Assembly (NCBI GenBank): GCA_015099395.1
Contig: AP024096.1
Location: 4,712,001-4,776,000, forward strand
Length of the DNA stretch: 64,000 nucleotides
Source: Ktedonobacteria bacterium brp13
GTDB taxonomy: Bacteria; Chloroflexota; Ktedonobacteria; Ktedonobacterales; Ktedonobacteraceae
Reading direction: 5' to 3'
The notes below the pieces were generated by a model that worked only from the letters and a program-made list of their open reading frames with translations, was not told the origin of the DNA and did not search any database. The stretch's first letter is position 1. Every line of letters begins with the position of its first letter. Positions 34,393-42,716 of the stretch are shown in pieces. The position numbers and the translations under genes are program-made.

Positions 34393-34992
34393 TTAGTGAC
34401 TGGGATGAGTACCCCAGAATGCGTTCATCACCCCATCGTAGGAGCTACGAATACCCTCGTAGAGGCGAGCATTCTCTATTGCCAGTCCGGCCAGGCTTGC
34501 CAGCATAGAAAGAAACTGTTTATCATCCTCCGTAAAATTCGTTGGTTGGTCGGTATAGACGCGCATCACACCGATAGCTTCGCCGCGCACCTCTAAAGGA
34601 GCGCAGAGAACAGAGACCAATCCCTCCGTACGAGCAGCATCTCGGTACTGGAAGCGTGGATCGGTTCTTACGTCAGCGATGTGGACTGGCGTGCCTTTTA
34701 ATGCCTCACTATCGATCTGGCTATGGGTAATATTGACAGGTCCCTTTGCCAGGTATTCATTACTGAGGCCGTATACCGCACTGAGACGTAACTGTCCTGA
34801 CTCGGGGTCGAGCAGACGGAGTCCGCAGGCTTTCACCTGCATAGCCTTCGTAATACTGGTAACAACACTCTGCAAGACCTGATCGAGTTCAAGGCTTGAG
34901 GAGATTGTCAGGGTTGCCTCATAAAGTGCCTGATAATAATCTCTTTGTGGGAGTTCCTTATAGCTCTGCGATGCTGAGTCGTTTGTCATCAT
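34393..34992 (-). CDS. GAF-domain protein, 199 aa
   Basis: Single GAF domain spanning nearly the whole chain: LYEATLTISSSLELDQVLQS, ACGLRLLDPESGQLRL, RTEGLVSVLCAPLEVRGEAI, GVMRVYTDQPTNFTEDDKQF then LASLAGLAIENARLYEGIR. GAF domains bind small ligands, bilins or heme and usually feed histidine kinases or cyclases; there is no output domain here, so it is a stand-alone sensor. The start ATG (34992) follows GGGAGAATTTG; a TTG one codon earlier is also possible. No partner gene adjacent on the same strand. Confidence 0.88.
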   Translation of the reverse strand: MMTNDSASQSYKELPQRDYYQALYEATLTISSSLELDQVLQSVVTSITKAMQVKACGLRLLDPESGQLRLSAVYGLSNEYLAKGPVNITHSQIDSEALKGTPVHIADVRTDPRFQYRDAARTEGLVSVLCAPLEVRGEAIGVMRVYTDQPTNFTEDDKQFLSMLASLAGLAIENARLYEGIRSSYDGVMNAFWGTHPSH

Positions 34993-35209
34993 CAAATTCT
35001 CCCGACTAGTGCAATTGTGCTCATTGGCGATGAACAGTATGCTAGAAATTGCGGATCACACTTAGTAATACGGATGCAGCGGAGCATACGTATCAACTGA
35101 ACCACAATGAACCACAATGCACGCTCATTTTGTGTATCCCGCTGATGGCTATATTTACCTGATGATGACAGAGGAATCCCTGCCCTTCTTTACTGTACGT
35201 TATGAAACA

Positions 35210-35749
35210 TTATGACTTTGCTATCGCTTGTTGCACATGATGATTATTCTGTGCATTCGTTGAGTTCGGATCCTGTACAAACCAGACGCGGCAAGGTGAA
35301 TTAGCCAGGACATATGAAACAGTTTTGCTTAGCTCACTAAAGCTTTTGCTACTGCTGCGTACAAAACCGATCAACAGTAATGCACAGTGATGGTCCGTGG
35401 CTTCATCAACGATGGCAGGACCAGCATCACGTGCTTGCACGACCTCAGCGGCTGCATCGCAACCAACACGTTCAGCGATCTCCATAGCTGCGTTGAGCAT
35501 TTGATCTGCTCGTTCTGATTCCTGTGTCAATACTGCCTTTAAGGGCAATGCACGTGGCACTTCAATGACATGAACGAGATGGACCTTACGTCTGGCTCCT
35601 TTTGCCATCTGGCAGCCAAGATAGACCAGATTGGTGTCGAGTTGCTCGCCACCGAGTACAATAGCAATATCGCCCGCAGCACAATTTCCAAGAGCTGATT
35701 TGCTGATCTCTGACTCTTCTTTGGCCTTGGAACCCCATAAGTGAACCAT
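35210..35749 (-). CDS. UspA-type universal stress protein
   Basis: 179 aa single Usp domain. Visible are the core strands IAIVLGGEQLDTNLVYLGCQ, KVHLVHVIEVPRALP, AGPAIVDEATDHHCALLLIG and the last-helix segment LSKTVSYVLANSPCRVWFV. The ATP-binding glycine motif is degenerate (GFVRSSSKSFSELS rather than G-x2-G-x9-G-S/T), so it may not bind ATP. Start ATG 35749 has AGGAGGGGAGAAATC upstream. Usp proteins act in stress adaptation; it lies downstream of clpS and dnaA on the same strand, each unit separated by a hairpin repeat. Confidence 0.85.
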   Translation of the reverse strand: MVHLWGSKAKEESEISKSALGNCAAGDIAIVLGGEQLDTNLVYLGCQMAKGARRKVHLVHVIEVPRALPLKAVLTQESERADQMLNAAMEIAERVGCDAAAEVVQARDAGPAIVDEATDHHCALLLIGFVRSSSKSFSELSKTVSYVLANSPCRVWFVQDPNSTNAQNNHHVQQAIAKS

Positions 35750-36120
35750 GATTTCTCCCCTCCTGATGGAGTGTGATAAAACAGCATCATCTGGCACATT
35801 CAGTGTCAGTTTGTTGCAGCGGATGTCAGCGTGGCACTGTAACAACTAACATCCAGGCGGCTAAGCATTGTATCCCTTTGCTTAAGAGACGTCAATAGCA
35901 CAAGCAATAACTCTGGTTTTTATAAAAGCCAGGAACCAGGAACGCCGCCAGAGATCGATAAACATTGATCTCCGCCCTCCATTGACTGCTCAATTACGTA
36001 CTCTCTAACACTATGTACGAAGATACAAGACGAGAAGTTTTAGCGCACACCAGTTTACTTTTGTAGCGTTATTTTCACTTGTATGATTGATCTTACGACC
36101 GCTCACTCCATCCACCCGGC

Positions 36121-36195
36121 TAAGATCTTATTCCGAAAACCAACGCGACTGGCGTCGCTAGTGCTACGCACTCAAGTTTTCGGATCAGTAGTAAA
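36121..36195 (-). repeat. REP-like element, copy 2 (after clpS)
   Basis: Inverted relative to copy 1: TAAGATCTTA, TTCCGAAAACCAACGCGAC, hairpin arms and AAGTTTTCGGATCAGTAGTAAA. Lies just beyond the clpS terminator. Confidence 0.85.
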
Positions 36196-36221
36196 AAAAA
36201 GAGGGCGACCACCTGGTCGCC
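36192..36221 (-). terminator. clpS terminator
   Basis: Hairpin GGCGACC-ACCT-GGTCGCC followed on the minus strand by CTCTTTTTTTT. Stands 9 bp after the clpS stop codon. Confidence 0.9.
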
Positions 36222-36229
36222 TATAGATC

Positions 36230-36538
36230 TTAGTCCGGTTCGATGGTCGCTGTTAAGTTATAGCTTAATAGCCGTTCCTGATAGTACTCCGCAACCTCTT
36301 TAGGGCAGACCGTGACGATGGCTCTTCCCAGCAAGTGAGCTGTGAGCATTATCTGCTCTGCTTCCTGTGCTGTGAGCGTATTCACGGAATGCATCAGGGC
36401 GAAGATAACGTAATTCATCTCATTGTGATCATCGTTATGCACAATGACTTTATACGGTGGAAGCAGTTTCGCGCGTTCCCGCACAATCTCATCCGGTCTC
36501 ACCTGTTGACGCGGTTGGGCTAACTGATCCTTTGACAT
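36230..36538 (-). CDS. clpS: ClpS adaptor protein
   Basis: 102 aa ATP-dependent Clp protease adaptor that delivers N-degron substrates to ClpA/ClpC. The family motif PPYKVIVHNDDHNEMNYVIF is present, and acidic residues of the substrate pocket (NDD) are kept. The C-terminal part is EAEQIMLTAHLLGRAIVTV and EYYQERLLSYNLTATIEPD. Start ATG 36538 has GGAGAAGGTATTC upstream; an ATG 24 codons earlier would add an unlikely tail. The stop codon TAA opens the sequence TAAGATCTATAG, close to the REP-like end motif. Confidence 0.93.
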   Translation of the reverse strand: MSKDQLAQPRQQVRPDEIVRERAKLLPPYKVIVHNDDHNEMNYVIFALMHSVNTLTAQEAEQIMLTAHLLGRAIVTVCPKEVAEYYQERLLSYNLTATIEPD

Positions 36539-36714
36539 GAATACCTTCTCCAATAGTAAACAGATTCGCTGTGCGTTAAACTTACCAAATCTATTGTAAC
36601 CAAGAGACACACATTTTGCCAGTGTTTTTGATAACTATCCTATTTTACAAAACCTGTATAAAAAAAACACCCCATGCCAGATTGGCTGGGATGTTTGGAT
36701 ACTGGCAGTAATTT

Positions 36715-36787
36715 ACTACTTATCCGAAAACCTGCGTGTGCGAGCACTAGCGACGCCAGTCGCGTTGGGTTTCGGAATAAGATCTTA
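36715..36787 (+). repeat. REP-like element, copy 3, overlapping a stop codon
   Basis: Same 73-bp unit as copy 1, ending TAAGATCTTA at 36778-36787. The minus-strand gene ending at 36785 uses the TAA of this palindrome as its stop codon. Confidence 0.9.
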
Positions 36788-37369
36788 GTCTTGTCGTCCA
36801 ACGCTGCGATCGATCTTCCCCTGATTGTTTAAGAGGATGGCACGTGCGCGTGAGTTGCGACTGATATTGTCAGGATTGGAGAAACGTAACGCGACGACTG
36901 TTTTGGCTCCGTTCTGCGCGGTCCTGTTGACAGGGGCAGGGGGTGGCTGTGGCTTTGTCGTCTGCCCGATGGATCCACGGACCCGTCCACGCTGGAACGC
37001 ACCGATAATGGCACCGATAATGATGCCCAGTACGGCACCGACGAGGATTGCGGTCAGGGCGGGGAGCGAGTGTATAAAGAGTGAGGCGACGAAGCCGAGC
37101 GCAGCCAGCACGATGCCAAAGATAACCGCAAACAGGATAATTACGGCTGGCCGTGGTCCTGAACGCTGGGTTTGCAGGAAATAATCTTTACGTCCTGTAT
37201 TCGGGCCATGCTCACGATACTGCCCGCTACCAATGACGCCAGCGGCCAACTGATGCACCTCTTCCTCAGTAAAGCCGGCCTTCTTTAGCTTGTCGGCTGC
37301 ACCGTCCGCTTTGCTCTCATCAGGGAAGACAGCCAACAGGTCGTAATTGACTTGTTGTTGGTTTTGCAT
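36785..37369 (-). CDS. General-stress-type membrane protein, glycine-zipper helix, 194 aa
   Basis: N-terminal soluble domain of the general stress protein 17M/heat-induced type (LLAVFPDESKADGAADKLKKA, EEEVHQLAAGVIGSGQYREHG). Two close TM helices follow (VIILFAVIFGIVLAALGFVA and ALTAILVGAVLGIIIGAIIGAF, the second with GxxxGxxxG glycine zippers). A basic, Pro-rich tail with NPDNISRNSRARAILLN ends it. Function unknown, probably a stress-induced membrane protein. Start ATG has AAGGAGCTACCTCT upstream. Its stop lies inside a REP-like element. It sits between dnaA and clpS on the same strand. Confidence 0.8.
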   Translation of the reverse strand: MQNQQQVNYDLLAVFPDESKADGAADKLKKAGFTEEEVHQLAAGVIGSGQYREHGPNTGRKDYFLQTQRSGPRPAVIILFAVIFGIVLAALGFVASLFIHSLPALTAILVGAVLGIIIGAIIGAFQRGRVRGSIGQTTKPQPPPAPVNRTAQNGAKTVVALRFSNPDNISRNSRARAILLNNQGKIDRSVGRQD

Positions 37370-37434
37370 AGAGGTAGCTCCTTATAAGAGTTACTGAATA
37401 GATTGTTTGCTATACGCCTTTGAATTATACACCG

Positions 37435-37510
37435 TTTACTACTTATCCGAAAACCTGCGTGTGCGGGCACTAGCGACGCCAGTCGCGTTGGGTTTCGGAA
37501 TAAGATCTTA
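37435..37510 (+). repeat. REP-like element, copy 4 (after dnaA)
   Basis: Almost identical to copy 3 (one base difference in the GTGC hairpin, GGGCAC for GAGCAC), ending TAAGATCTTA at 37501-37510. Located 22 bp beyond the dnaA stop. Confidence 0.9.
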
Positions 37511-37532
37511 GGCGATGGTCTGTCCTGGCATA

Positions 37533-39386
37533 TCAGGGATAATTGTGACTATGGAGTGTTGCGAGGACAGCGGCGATCTCCTGACGTACCATATCGTTAT
37601 TGCCGATCTCCGCATGAACCTTCTCCCAGCCGTGCATGATGGTCGTATGATCGCGTCCACCAAGCGCCGAACCGATCTGTAGTAGCGAGGCAGCGGTCTC
37701 TTCACGCATCAGATACATAGCGACCTGGCGCGGCCAGACGATTTCGCGGTTCTTCTGCTTCCCCCGTAAGAGGTCAGGATTGACGTTATAGTAGCGGCAG
37801 ACGCCATCCAGAACCTCCCTGGTCGTTAGCAAACTCCCTGTGACAGGTGGTTTTTTATCGTAGATGTGTTCCAGCGCCTGTGCAGCCAGTTCGATTGTCA
37901 ACGGCGCATCGTGCAGCGTCCCATAGGCAATGACCCGGTTCAGAGCACCTTCCAGTTCACGGACACTGCTGCACTCTGGTCGTGCGATATATTCAACGAC
38001 CTTATTAGGAACAGTAAAGCGCAGCGAGTTGCACTTTGAATGGAGAATTTCCAGGCGGTGTTCATACTCTGGTGGGCGTACATCTGCCAGCAAACCCCAT
38101 TCAAAGCGCGAGCGCAGGCGATCCTGCAAACTGCTAATAGCTTTCGGCGGTCGATCGCTCGTCACTACAATCTGTTTATTCGAGTTGTGCAGTGCATTAA
38201 AGGTATGAAAAAATTCTTCTTCAGTTGATTCTTTGCCTGCAATGAACTGGATATCGTCGATCATTAGGATATCGATCTGGCGATACTTGGAGCGAAACTC
38301 TTCCGTCTTCTGAAAACGGATTGCATTAATAATCTCGTTAGTAAACTTCTCGGATGTCGTATACAGGACATTCAGATTTTTTTCTTCGCCCGCGTGTCCA
38401 ATAGCATGCAAGAGATGAGTTTTGCCCAATCCCACTCCGCCATAGAGAAAGAGTGGATTGTAGATACGTCCTGGATTCTCTGCGACGGCCAGCGAGGTAG
38501 CATGTGCCAGCTTATTCGATTTGCCGACTATAAAGGTATCGAAGGTGTAGCGTGGGTTAAGCAATCCTTCAACTGGTAGATGGGTGTTTGCAGATTGAAC
38601 CGGCTTGAACTCTTGTGGTCTGATCGTTTTGAGCGGCTGAACTGGTTGAACTGCCGACTCTGCGCGCAGTGGCTGCTCCTGTACTGTCTCCAACTGTGGC
38701 GCGCTCAGATGTTGCGATGGCGTCTGCTGAAGAGGTGACAATTGCTGCACACGCTGCTGAAATGCGGTTGCTGCTGTTGTGTTCTGTATTTTTTGGATCT
38801 TCTGTATGTTCTGTGCTTTGGGTGCCTCTTGCAAAGGTGGTTCTTGAAATTTCTGATCTTTATAGGCACGTGCGTTGCTATAGTCTTCCTGTGGCAGTCG
38901 ATAGGTATTCACCTGTGACGCAGGTTGGCCTGGTTGGGCGGTTGGACGCGTTGGATTGTCCTGATTGTTATTCTGGTTCTGAAGAAGACTCTGAGCTTGC
39001 AAGCGTTTGCCACGTAGCGTTGAGCCAAGGTGGCTGGCAATAATGCGGTTGGCAGGCCCCTGTCCTTTGGGGATGCGTTGACCGCGTTTGCTGGTTGCCT
39101 GATAGGCACTTCTCCGTGCAGCTTCGTCAAGATCTAACTGAACTTTAGCGACCTCAACACGAATATCGACGGGTGTACCGATAATATCGATCAAAATAGG
39201 GCGGATGAGGTCGAGGAAGCGGCTCTCTAACTGGGCTTTGGCGAACGTGCTCGAAACACAGATAACAAAGACGCCATCCTCAAAGGAACGCGCCGAAGTA
39301 CCCTGAAACCAGGTAGTAAATACTTGTGGGTTCACTTCTGTTCGCAAACGTTCAATCGTCGTTTGCCAGATCTGTTTTGCATTCAC
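37533..39386 (-). CDS. dnaA: Chromosomal replication initiator DnaA
   Basis: DnaA opens the origin by ATP-dependent assembly on DnaA boxes. Domain I (about residues 1-90: QIWQTTIERLRTEVNPQVFT, FTTWFQGTSARSF) is followed by an unusually long, Gln/Pro-rich linker of about 200 residues. The AAA+ domain (FIVGKSNKLAHATSLAVAEN, GGVGLGKTHLLHAIGHAG, DILMIDDIQFIAGKE) and the C-terminal helix-turn-helix with GRDHTTIMHGWEKV come next. About 617 aa, longer than the usual 440-470. The GTG at 39386 is favoured because AAAGGGGTG stands six bases ahead; a GTG at 39395 is an alternative. It is not next to dnaN, and no DnaA boxes were found nearby. Confidence 0.96.
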   Translation of the reverse strand: MNAKQIWQTTIERLRTEVNPQVFTTWFQGTSARSFEDGVFVICVSSTFAKAQLESRFLDLIRPILIDIIGTPVDIRVEVAKVQLDLDEAARRSAYQATSKRGQRIPKGQGPANRIIASHLGSTLRGKRLQAQSLLQNQNNNQDNPTRPTAQPGQPASQVNTYRLPQEDYSNARAYKDQKFQEPPLQEAPKAQNIQKIQKIQNTTAATAFQQRVQQLSPLQQTPSQHLSAPQLETVQEQPLRAESAVQPVQPLKTIRPQEFKPVQSANTHLPVEGLLNPRYTFDTFIVGKSNKLAHATSLAVAENPGRIYNPLFLYGGVGLGKTHLLHAIGHAGEEKNLNVLYTTSEKFTNEIINAIRFQKTEEFRSKYRQIDILMIDDIQFIAGKESTEEEFFHTFNALHNSNKQIVVTSDRPPKAISSLQDRLRSRFEWGLLADVRPPEYEHRLEILHSKCNSLRFTVPNKVVEYIARPECSSVRELEGALNRVIAYGTLHDAPLTIELAAQALEHIYDKKPPVTGSLLTTREVLDGVCRYYNVNPDLLRGKQKNREIVWPRQVAMYLMREETAASLLQIGSALGGRDHTTIMHGWEKVHAEIGNNDMVRQEIAAVLATLHSHNYP

Positions 39387-39929
39387 GTGCAACACCCCTT
39401 TGGGGATAGGTTTTTAGTGCTGGGATATCTCAGTCGCCTTTTTTGTTTGCTCCGCACGTTCATTGATAGGATTGTAGGTATTCGTGAGATATTGGTTTTT
39501 TGAGACAAAAATAAGTATGCGATGGTAAATGTCGTGACGGCAGAGTGTAATGATAGCATTAATTCATGGCACCGTAAAGACCTCCTTTTTATTCCCTTTA
39601 TTATTATACTCAGGCCTCTCGCCTTCTCTCATATGCGAAATGCGCTCTATTATTTGACTGCGCAATACGATAAATACAGAGAGAGGGAAGAGAACACACT
39701 CTCTACATGCTGCAATGTGCCTATCCCTGATTACTCTTATGTACCAGATTGAGAACTAGCTCATAGGCTAGTCAGGTTTTTTGCTGTATACTGAACAATG
39801 GCTGGAATAGTAATAGATGTTCCAGCGAGTGGTTAGATGGGGATGTATTTTAAAAAGATAAAAAGATAAACCCATGTAATGGTTTGCATACTATTCGCCC
39901 ATGCTTTGTATGTTTTTAAGGAGCTTGCT
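39387..39929. other. dnaA upstream region with one terminator-like hairpin
   Basis: About 540 bp. It holds ACTAGC/GCTAGT followed by TTTTTT at 39754-39783, a probable terminator for a short transcript from the plus strand. No TTATCCACA-type DnaA boxes or AT-rich unwinding block was seen, so it is unlikely to be the origin. A 77-codon frame ending at 39752 has no ribosome site. Confidence 0.5.
39754..39783 (+). terminator. Terminator-like hairpin with T-run
   Basis: Six-bp stem ACTAGC-TCATAG-GCTAGT, then CAGG and a run of Ts. There is no clear gene directly upstream on this strand; it may end a small RNA or mark the limit of leaky transcription from dnaA upstream DNA. Confidence 0.4.
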
Positions 39930-40709
39930 ATGGCCTTCTTCTCTCGTATACATCGTATAAATCGTTCTACCCCACTGGCAGTATTGACCTGTTCGTTGCT
40001 GCTGGTGGGGGTCTTACTCACGGCCTGTTCGAATGGGAGCAGTAACCAGGGTAGCAGTGGTAGTGGTGGAAACGCCGCCACCCCTACGCCTGTGCCGCAA
40101 GTGGCTTTGACGCAATTGAAATGGTGCAGTACACCCAGCCAGGTCTTCCGTGATCAGGCATCCCCGAATCCCGAAGGTGGCACCTCTTCGGCATCGACCG
40201 CTCAATTAGGTCCCGCTGATGGCAAGCCAAAAGTGATCAGTGATTGGAATACCTTTAAAGCGAACATGGGCTTCACCGTCTACCTGCCAAAAACATTGCC
40301 CTCCGGCTCTTGCCTGCTCAGTGTCTCCGGCTCGTTGCGAGATCCGGTCTTCGGGAGCAACTTTACCATTACTTATGTCCTGCCGAGTCAGGATGCATTA
40401 AGTTTTTCGCAGGCACCAGCGCGTAGCCAAACTTTAACATTTCAATGCAATGTTTCACAAAATGCAGCGCCGACCTCAAGCGCCACGAATACGCCGACAA
40501 CGACTACGACGCCGACCACAGCCACAACGCCGACCACAACCACAACGCCGACTGCAGCAAGCGCTTCGGTCGCGAAAGATCCCATCCAATTGTGTAATGG
40601 TTTACGTGATAAAACTAACGTCGTTTTTTCATCGCGTGGTCAGACCGCCAGTCTGCAGCAGTTCTTCCAGAGTTTACAGCCAGACCAGGACTGGACGCCA
40701 GCTAACTAG
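39930..40709 (+). CDS. Lipoprotein with Thr/Pro-rich C-terminal linker
   Basis: 259 aa exported protein. Lipobox LLTACSNG after a hydrophobic segment (PLAVLTCSLLLVGVLL), so the Cys is lipidated and the protein sits on the outer membrane face. After a Gly/Ser linker comes a domain with KWCSTPSQVF, MGFTVYLPKTLPSGSCLLSV and FQCNVSQNA; then a Thr-Pro repeat (TPTTTTTPTTATTPT). The final part is Cys- and Gln-rich. Not recognised further. AAGGAG lies six bases before the start. The upstream neighbour on this strand is absent; it probably stands alone. Confidence 0.8.
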   Translation: MAFFSRIHRINRSTPLAVLTCSLLLVGVLLTACSNGSSNQGSSGSGGNAATPTPVPQVALTQLKWCSTPSQVFRDQASPNPEGGTSSASTAQLGPADGKPKVISDWNTFKANMGFTVYLPKTLPSGSCLLSVSGSLRDPVFGSNFTITYVLPSQDALSFSQAPARSQTLTFQCNVSQNAAPTSSATNTPTTTTTPTTATTPTTTTTPTAASASVAKDPIQLCNGLRDKTNVVFSSRGQTASLQQFFQSLQPDQDWTPAN

Positions 40710-40906
40710 ACAAGCAGCCACAAAAGAAGGAGAGCACAACGCGCTGTGCTCTCCCCTGCTAGATGAAGGGTGGTCAGGTGACACTAGAGTGTGATTTATT
40801 GATCAATCAAACTCGACGCTCAACTTACACTTCTGATATAATAGACAGAAGTTTTACATGTGTGCATAGAGATCTAATGCACGCAACCAATGGGAGGATT
40901 TTGATC

Positions 40907-42427
40907 ATGGATAAATGTCCCTATTGTGGGGCTGAAACTCGGCAAGGTGACAACTTTTGCTTGAATTGTGGCAACCGCCTGCTACCCGCAACTCCCTCAC
41001 CTTCGCAGGACCAGCCACCAGCAGTTGATAGTTCAACAATTGCAGCTTCAGCAGAAGATTGGTCTCCTTCAGCAGCGAATAATGTTCCTCTGTCCAATAG
41101 TGGTGCTGGCTGGAGTGGAAACGTAGATCCGAGCGCAATGACTGCTGCGGCACCGGCTGTCGAGGTCGCGACGTCACGTGAGCCGGCCGCATCTTCGACC
41201 GTTCAGGCGACGTTGGATCGTATCGCAGAGCCTGCTATCTTTACACTCCACTCTGATAGCGGCGAGATTTTGCAAGAATATCAGCTAGACAAGCCCGAGA
41301 TTGTGATCGGACGTGCTCCGAATAGTGACATCTTGCTCTCTAAAGACAAATTGACATCACGCCGTCACGCGACCATTACCTATGAGGATGGTCAATATTT
41401 GTTACGCGATGAGCATAGTGCCAACGGTACTTTTGTAAATGGGCAGCAGATGGAAGATGCTGGTACCTATACACTGCACGATGGTGATCATGTCGGCATT
41501 GGTGAGCATGAGTTACTCTTCCATGCGTATGGTTCCAATCCCCACAGTGTGGAGGATCTCCCCACGGTAGCCGTTCCTTACGATTCTGAGCATCCAGAAC
41601 TGTCGACCTATCGTACGATGACCGATACCTCAGCAACTGTGCCGGGTAGTGTCGATGACTATGGTACGCAGATCTCTAACGACTTTGATCTTTCTGCGGA
41701 TTCATCCCAGCCTGCGGATACGGCACCCCACGAAGCCTCTTCTGCGACGCCAGTGGTCGATAGCTATCAGTCTGCACAGCCTGCCGCAGTCCCTACTCCT
41801 TATGTTGAGGAGCCGGAGCAGCAAGTGCAGCAGGAACCAGAGCAGGAGATTGCTGCGACCCAATACGTGAATCCGTCATACAATGAGCAGCCCGAACCTG
41901 TTGTAGCGGAGCAACCAGCCGTCGCTCCTGCCGCTGAGATCGATAAGACGCCGCTCTCCGAGAGCCCTGTTGATCGCGGTGAAGTGACCTTTGGTCATTT
42001 CGCAGGTCTGAACTCGCCAGCACTGCCCGATATGAGTTCCCTGACCGCTGCACTCTCCTCATTGGATGGTCAGATCGCGTCTCTGCAAGAGCAATTTAAC
42101 GCAACGCAAGAGGCGATGTATAAACACGATGAAGAGGTTACTCAGACGGCGCAGCAGTTACGTAGTGGGATTCGTCGTGTCTCCGAGCGTATGGATGGCA
42201 CCATCGCGGACGTTGCACGGAACCGTGAGGCGCTCGCCTGGGGTGATCTGTTGCAATTGATGGAAGATGTGATGAACAATCCTCGCGACATCGAATATGT
42301 CACAAAACTGGCTCGCAAGGCCCGTGAACTGAATAAAGTGTTTCAGATCCATCAAAATGTATTGAACACAATGGCTGAATGTAACAGCCTGTTGCGCAGC
42401 ATGATCGGCGATGAGCGCCAACAGTAA
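40907..42427 (+). CDS. Zinc-ribbon plus FHA domain protein
   Basis: 506 aa. N-terminal zinc ribbon (CPYCGAETRQGDNFCLNCG), then a linker, a forkhead-associated domain (IVIGRAPNSDILLSKDKLTS, RRHATITYEDGQYLLRDEHS, ANGTFVNGQQM) that binds phospho-threonine, an acidic Pro/Gln-rich stretch, and a C-terminal coiled-coil region (LDGQIASLQEQFNATQEAMY, VTQTAQQLRSGIRRVSERMD). The FHA residues GR, S, H and N are in place. Start ATG follows GGGAGGATTTTGATC. Likely a scaffold in Ser/Thr-kinase signalling; no kinase is next to it in the window. Confidence 0.88.
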   Translation: MDKCPYCGAETRQGDNFCLNCGNRLLPATPSPSQDQPPAVDSSTIAASAEDWSPSAANNVPLSNSGAGWSGNVDPSAMTAAAPAVEVATSREPAASSTVQATLDRIAEPAIFTLHSDSGEILQEYQLDKPEIVIGRAPNSDILLSKDKLTSRRHATITYEDGQYLLRDEHSANGTFVNGQQMEDAGTYTLHDGDHVGIGEHELLFHAYGSNPHSVEDLPTVAVPYDSEHPELSTYRTMTDTSATVPGSVDDYGTQISNDFDLSADSSQPADTAPHEASSATPVVDSYQSAQPAAVPTPYVEEPEQQVQQEPEQEIAATQYVNPSYNEQPEPVVAEQPAVAPAAEIDKTPLSESPVDRGEVTFGHFAGLNSPALPDMSSLTAALSSLDGQIASLQEQFNATQEAMYKHDEEVTQTAQQLRSGIRRVSERMDGTIADVARNREALAWGDLLQLMEDVMNNPRDIEYVTKLARKARELNKVFQIHQNVLNTMAECNSLLRSMIGDERQQ

Positions 42428-42591
42428 AGCGGAGGGAGGATCTGGTGTGCTCTGGTATGATCAGACTATTGTCTGAACGAGTCGCTGATCCTCCTGTATA
42501 TGCATATGTTATGTATATACCGTATTTGTTGTGTATCTACCCTTTCGCGGCCCTGCGACCCTCTTTTATAGATGTGCATGTTGTGCACAAC

Positions 42592-42627
42592 AAAGACAAA
42601 AGGGCGGTCATAGGGCCGTCTTTTTTT
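42592..42627 (+). terminator. Terminator after the FHA gene
   Basis: AAAGAC / GTCTTT closing a stem with inner GGC/GCC pairs, then TTTTTTT. About 165 bp downstream of the FHA gene. Confidence 0.6.
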
Positions 42628-42716
42628 ATTTTACGATTCAATCGGCGTATAATACTCTTTGGTTGGATCAATGATGTGTTTCTCTATCAGTTGTACTAGT
42701 TCGACCCGGATTTTCT

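Noticed and set aside
39522..39752. 76-codon frame between dnaA and the lipoprotein gene
   Set aside because: No Shine-Dalgarno, atypical composition; the terminator after it was kept but the frame was not.
39387..39929. Replication origin upstream of dnaA
   Set aside because: No DnaA-box cluster (TTATCCACA-like) and no AT-rich unwinding block recognised.
40440..40560. Tandem Thr/Pro codon repeat in the lipoprotein as a separate mobile or CRISPR-like repeat
   Set aside because: The repeat is in frame and codes for a Thr-Pro linker; no spacers of CRISPR type.
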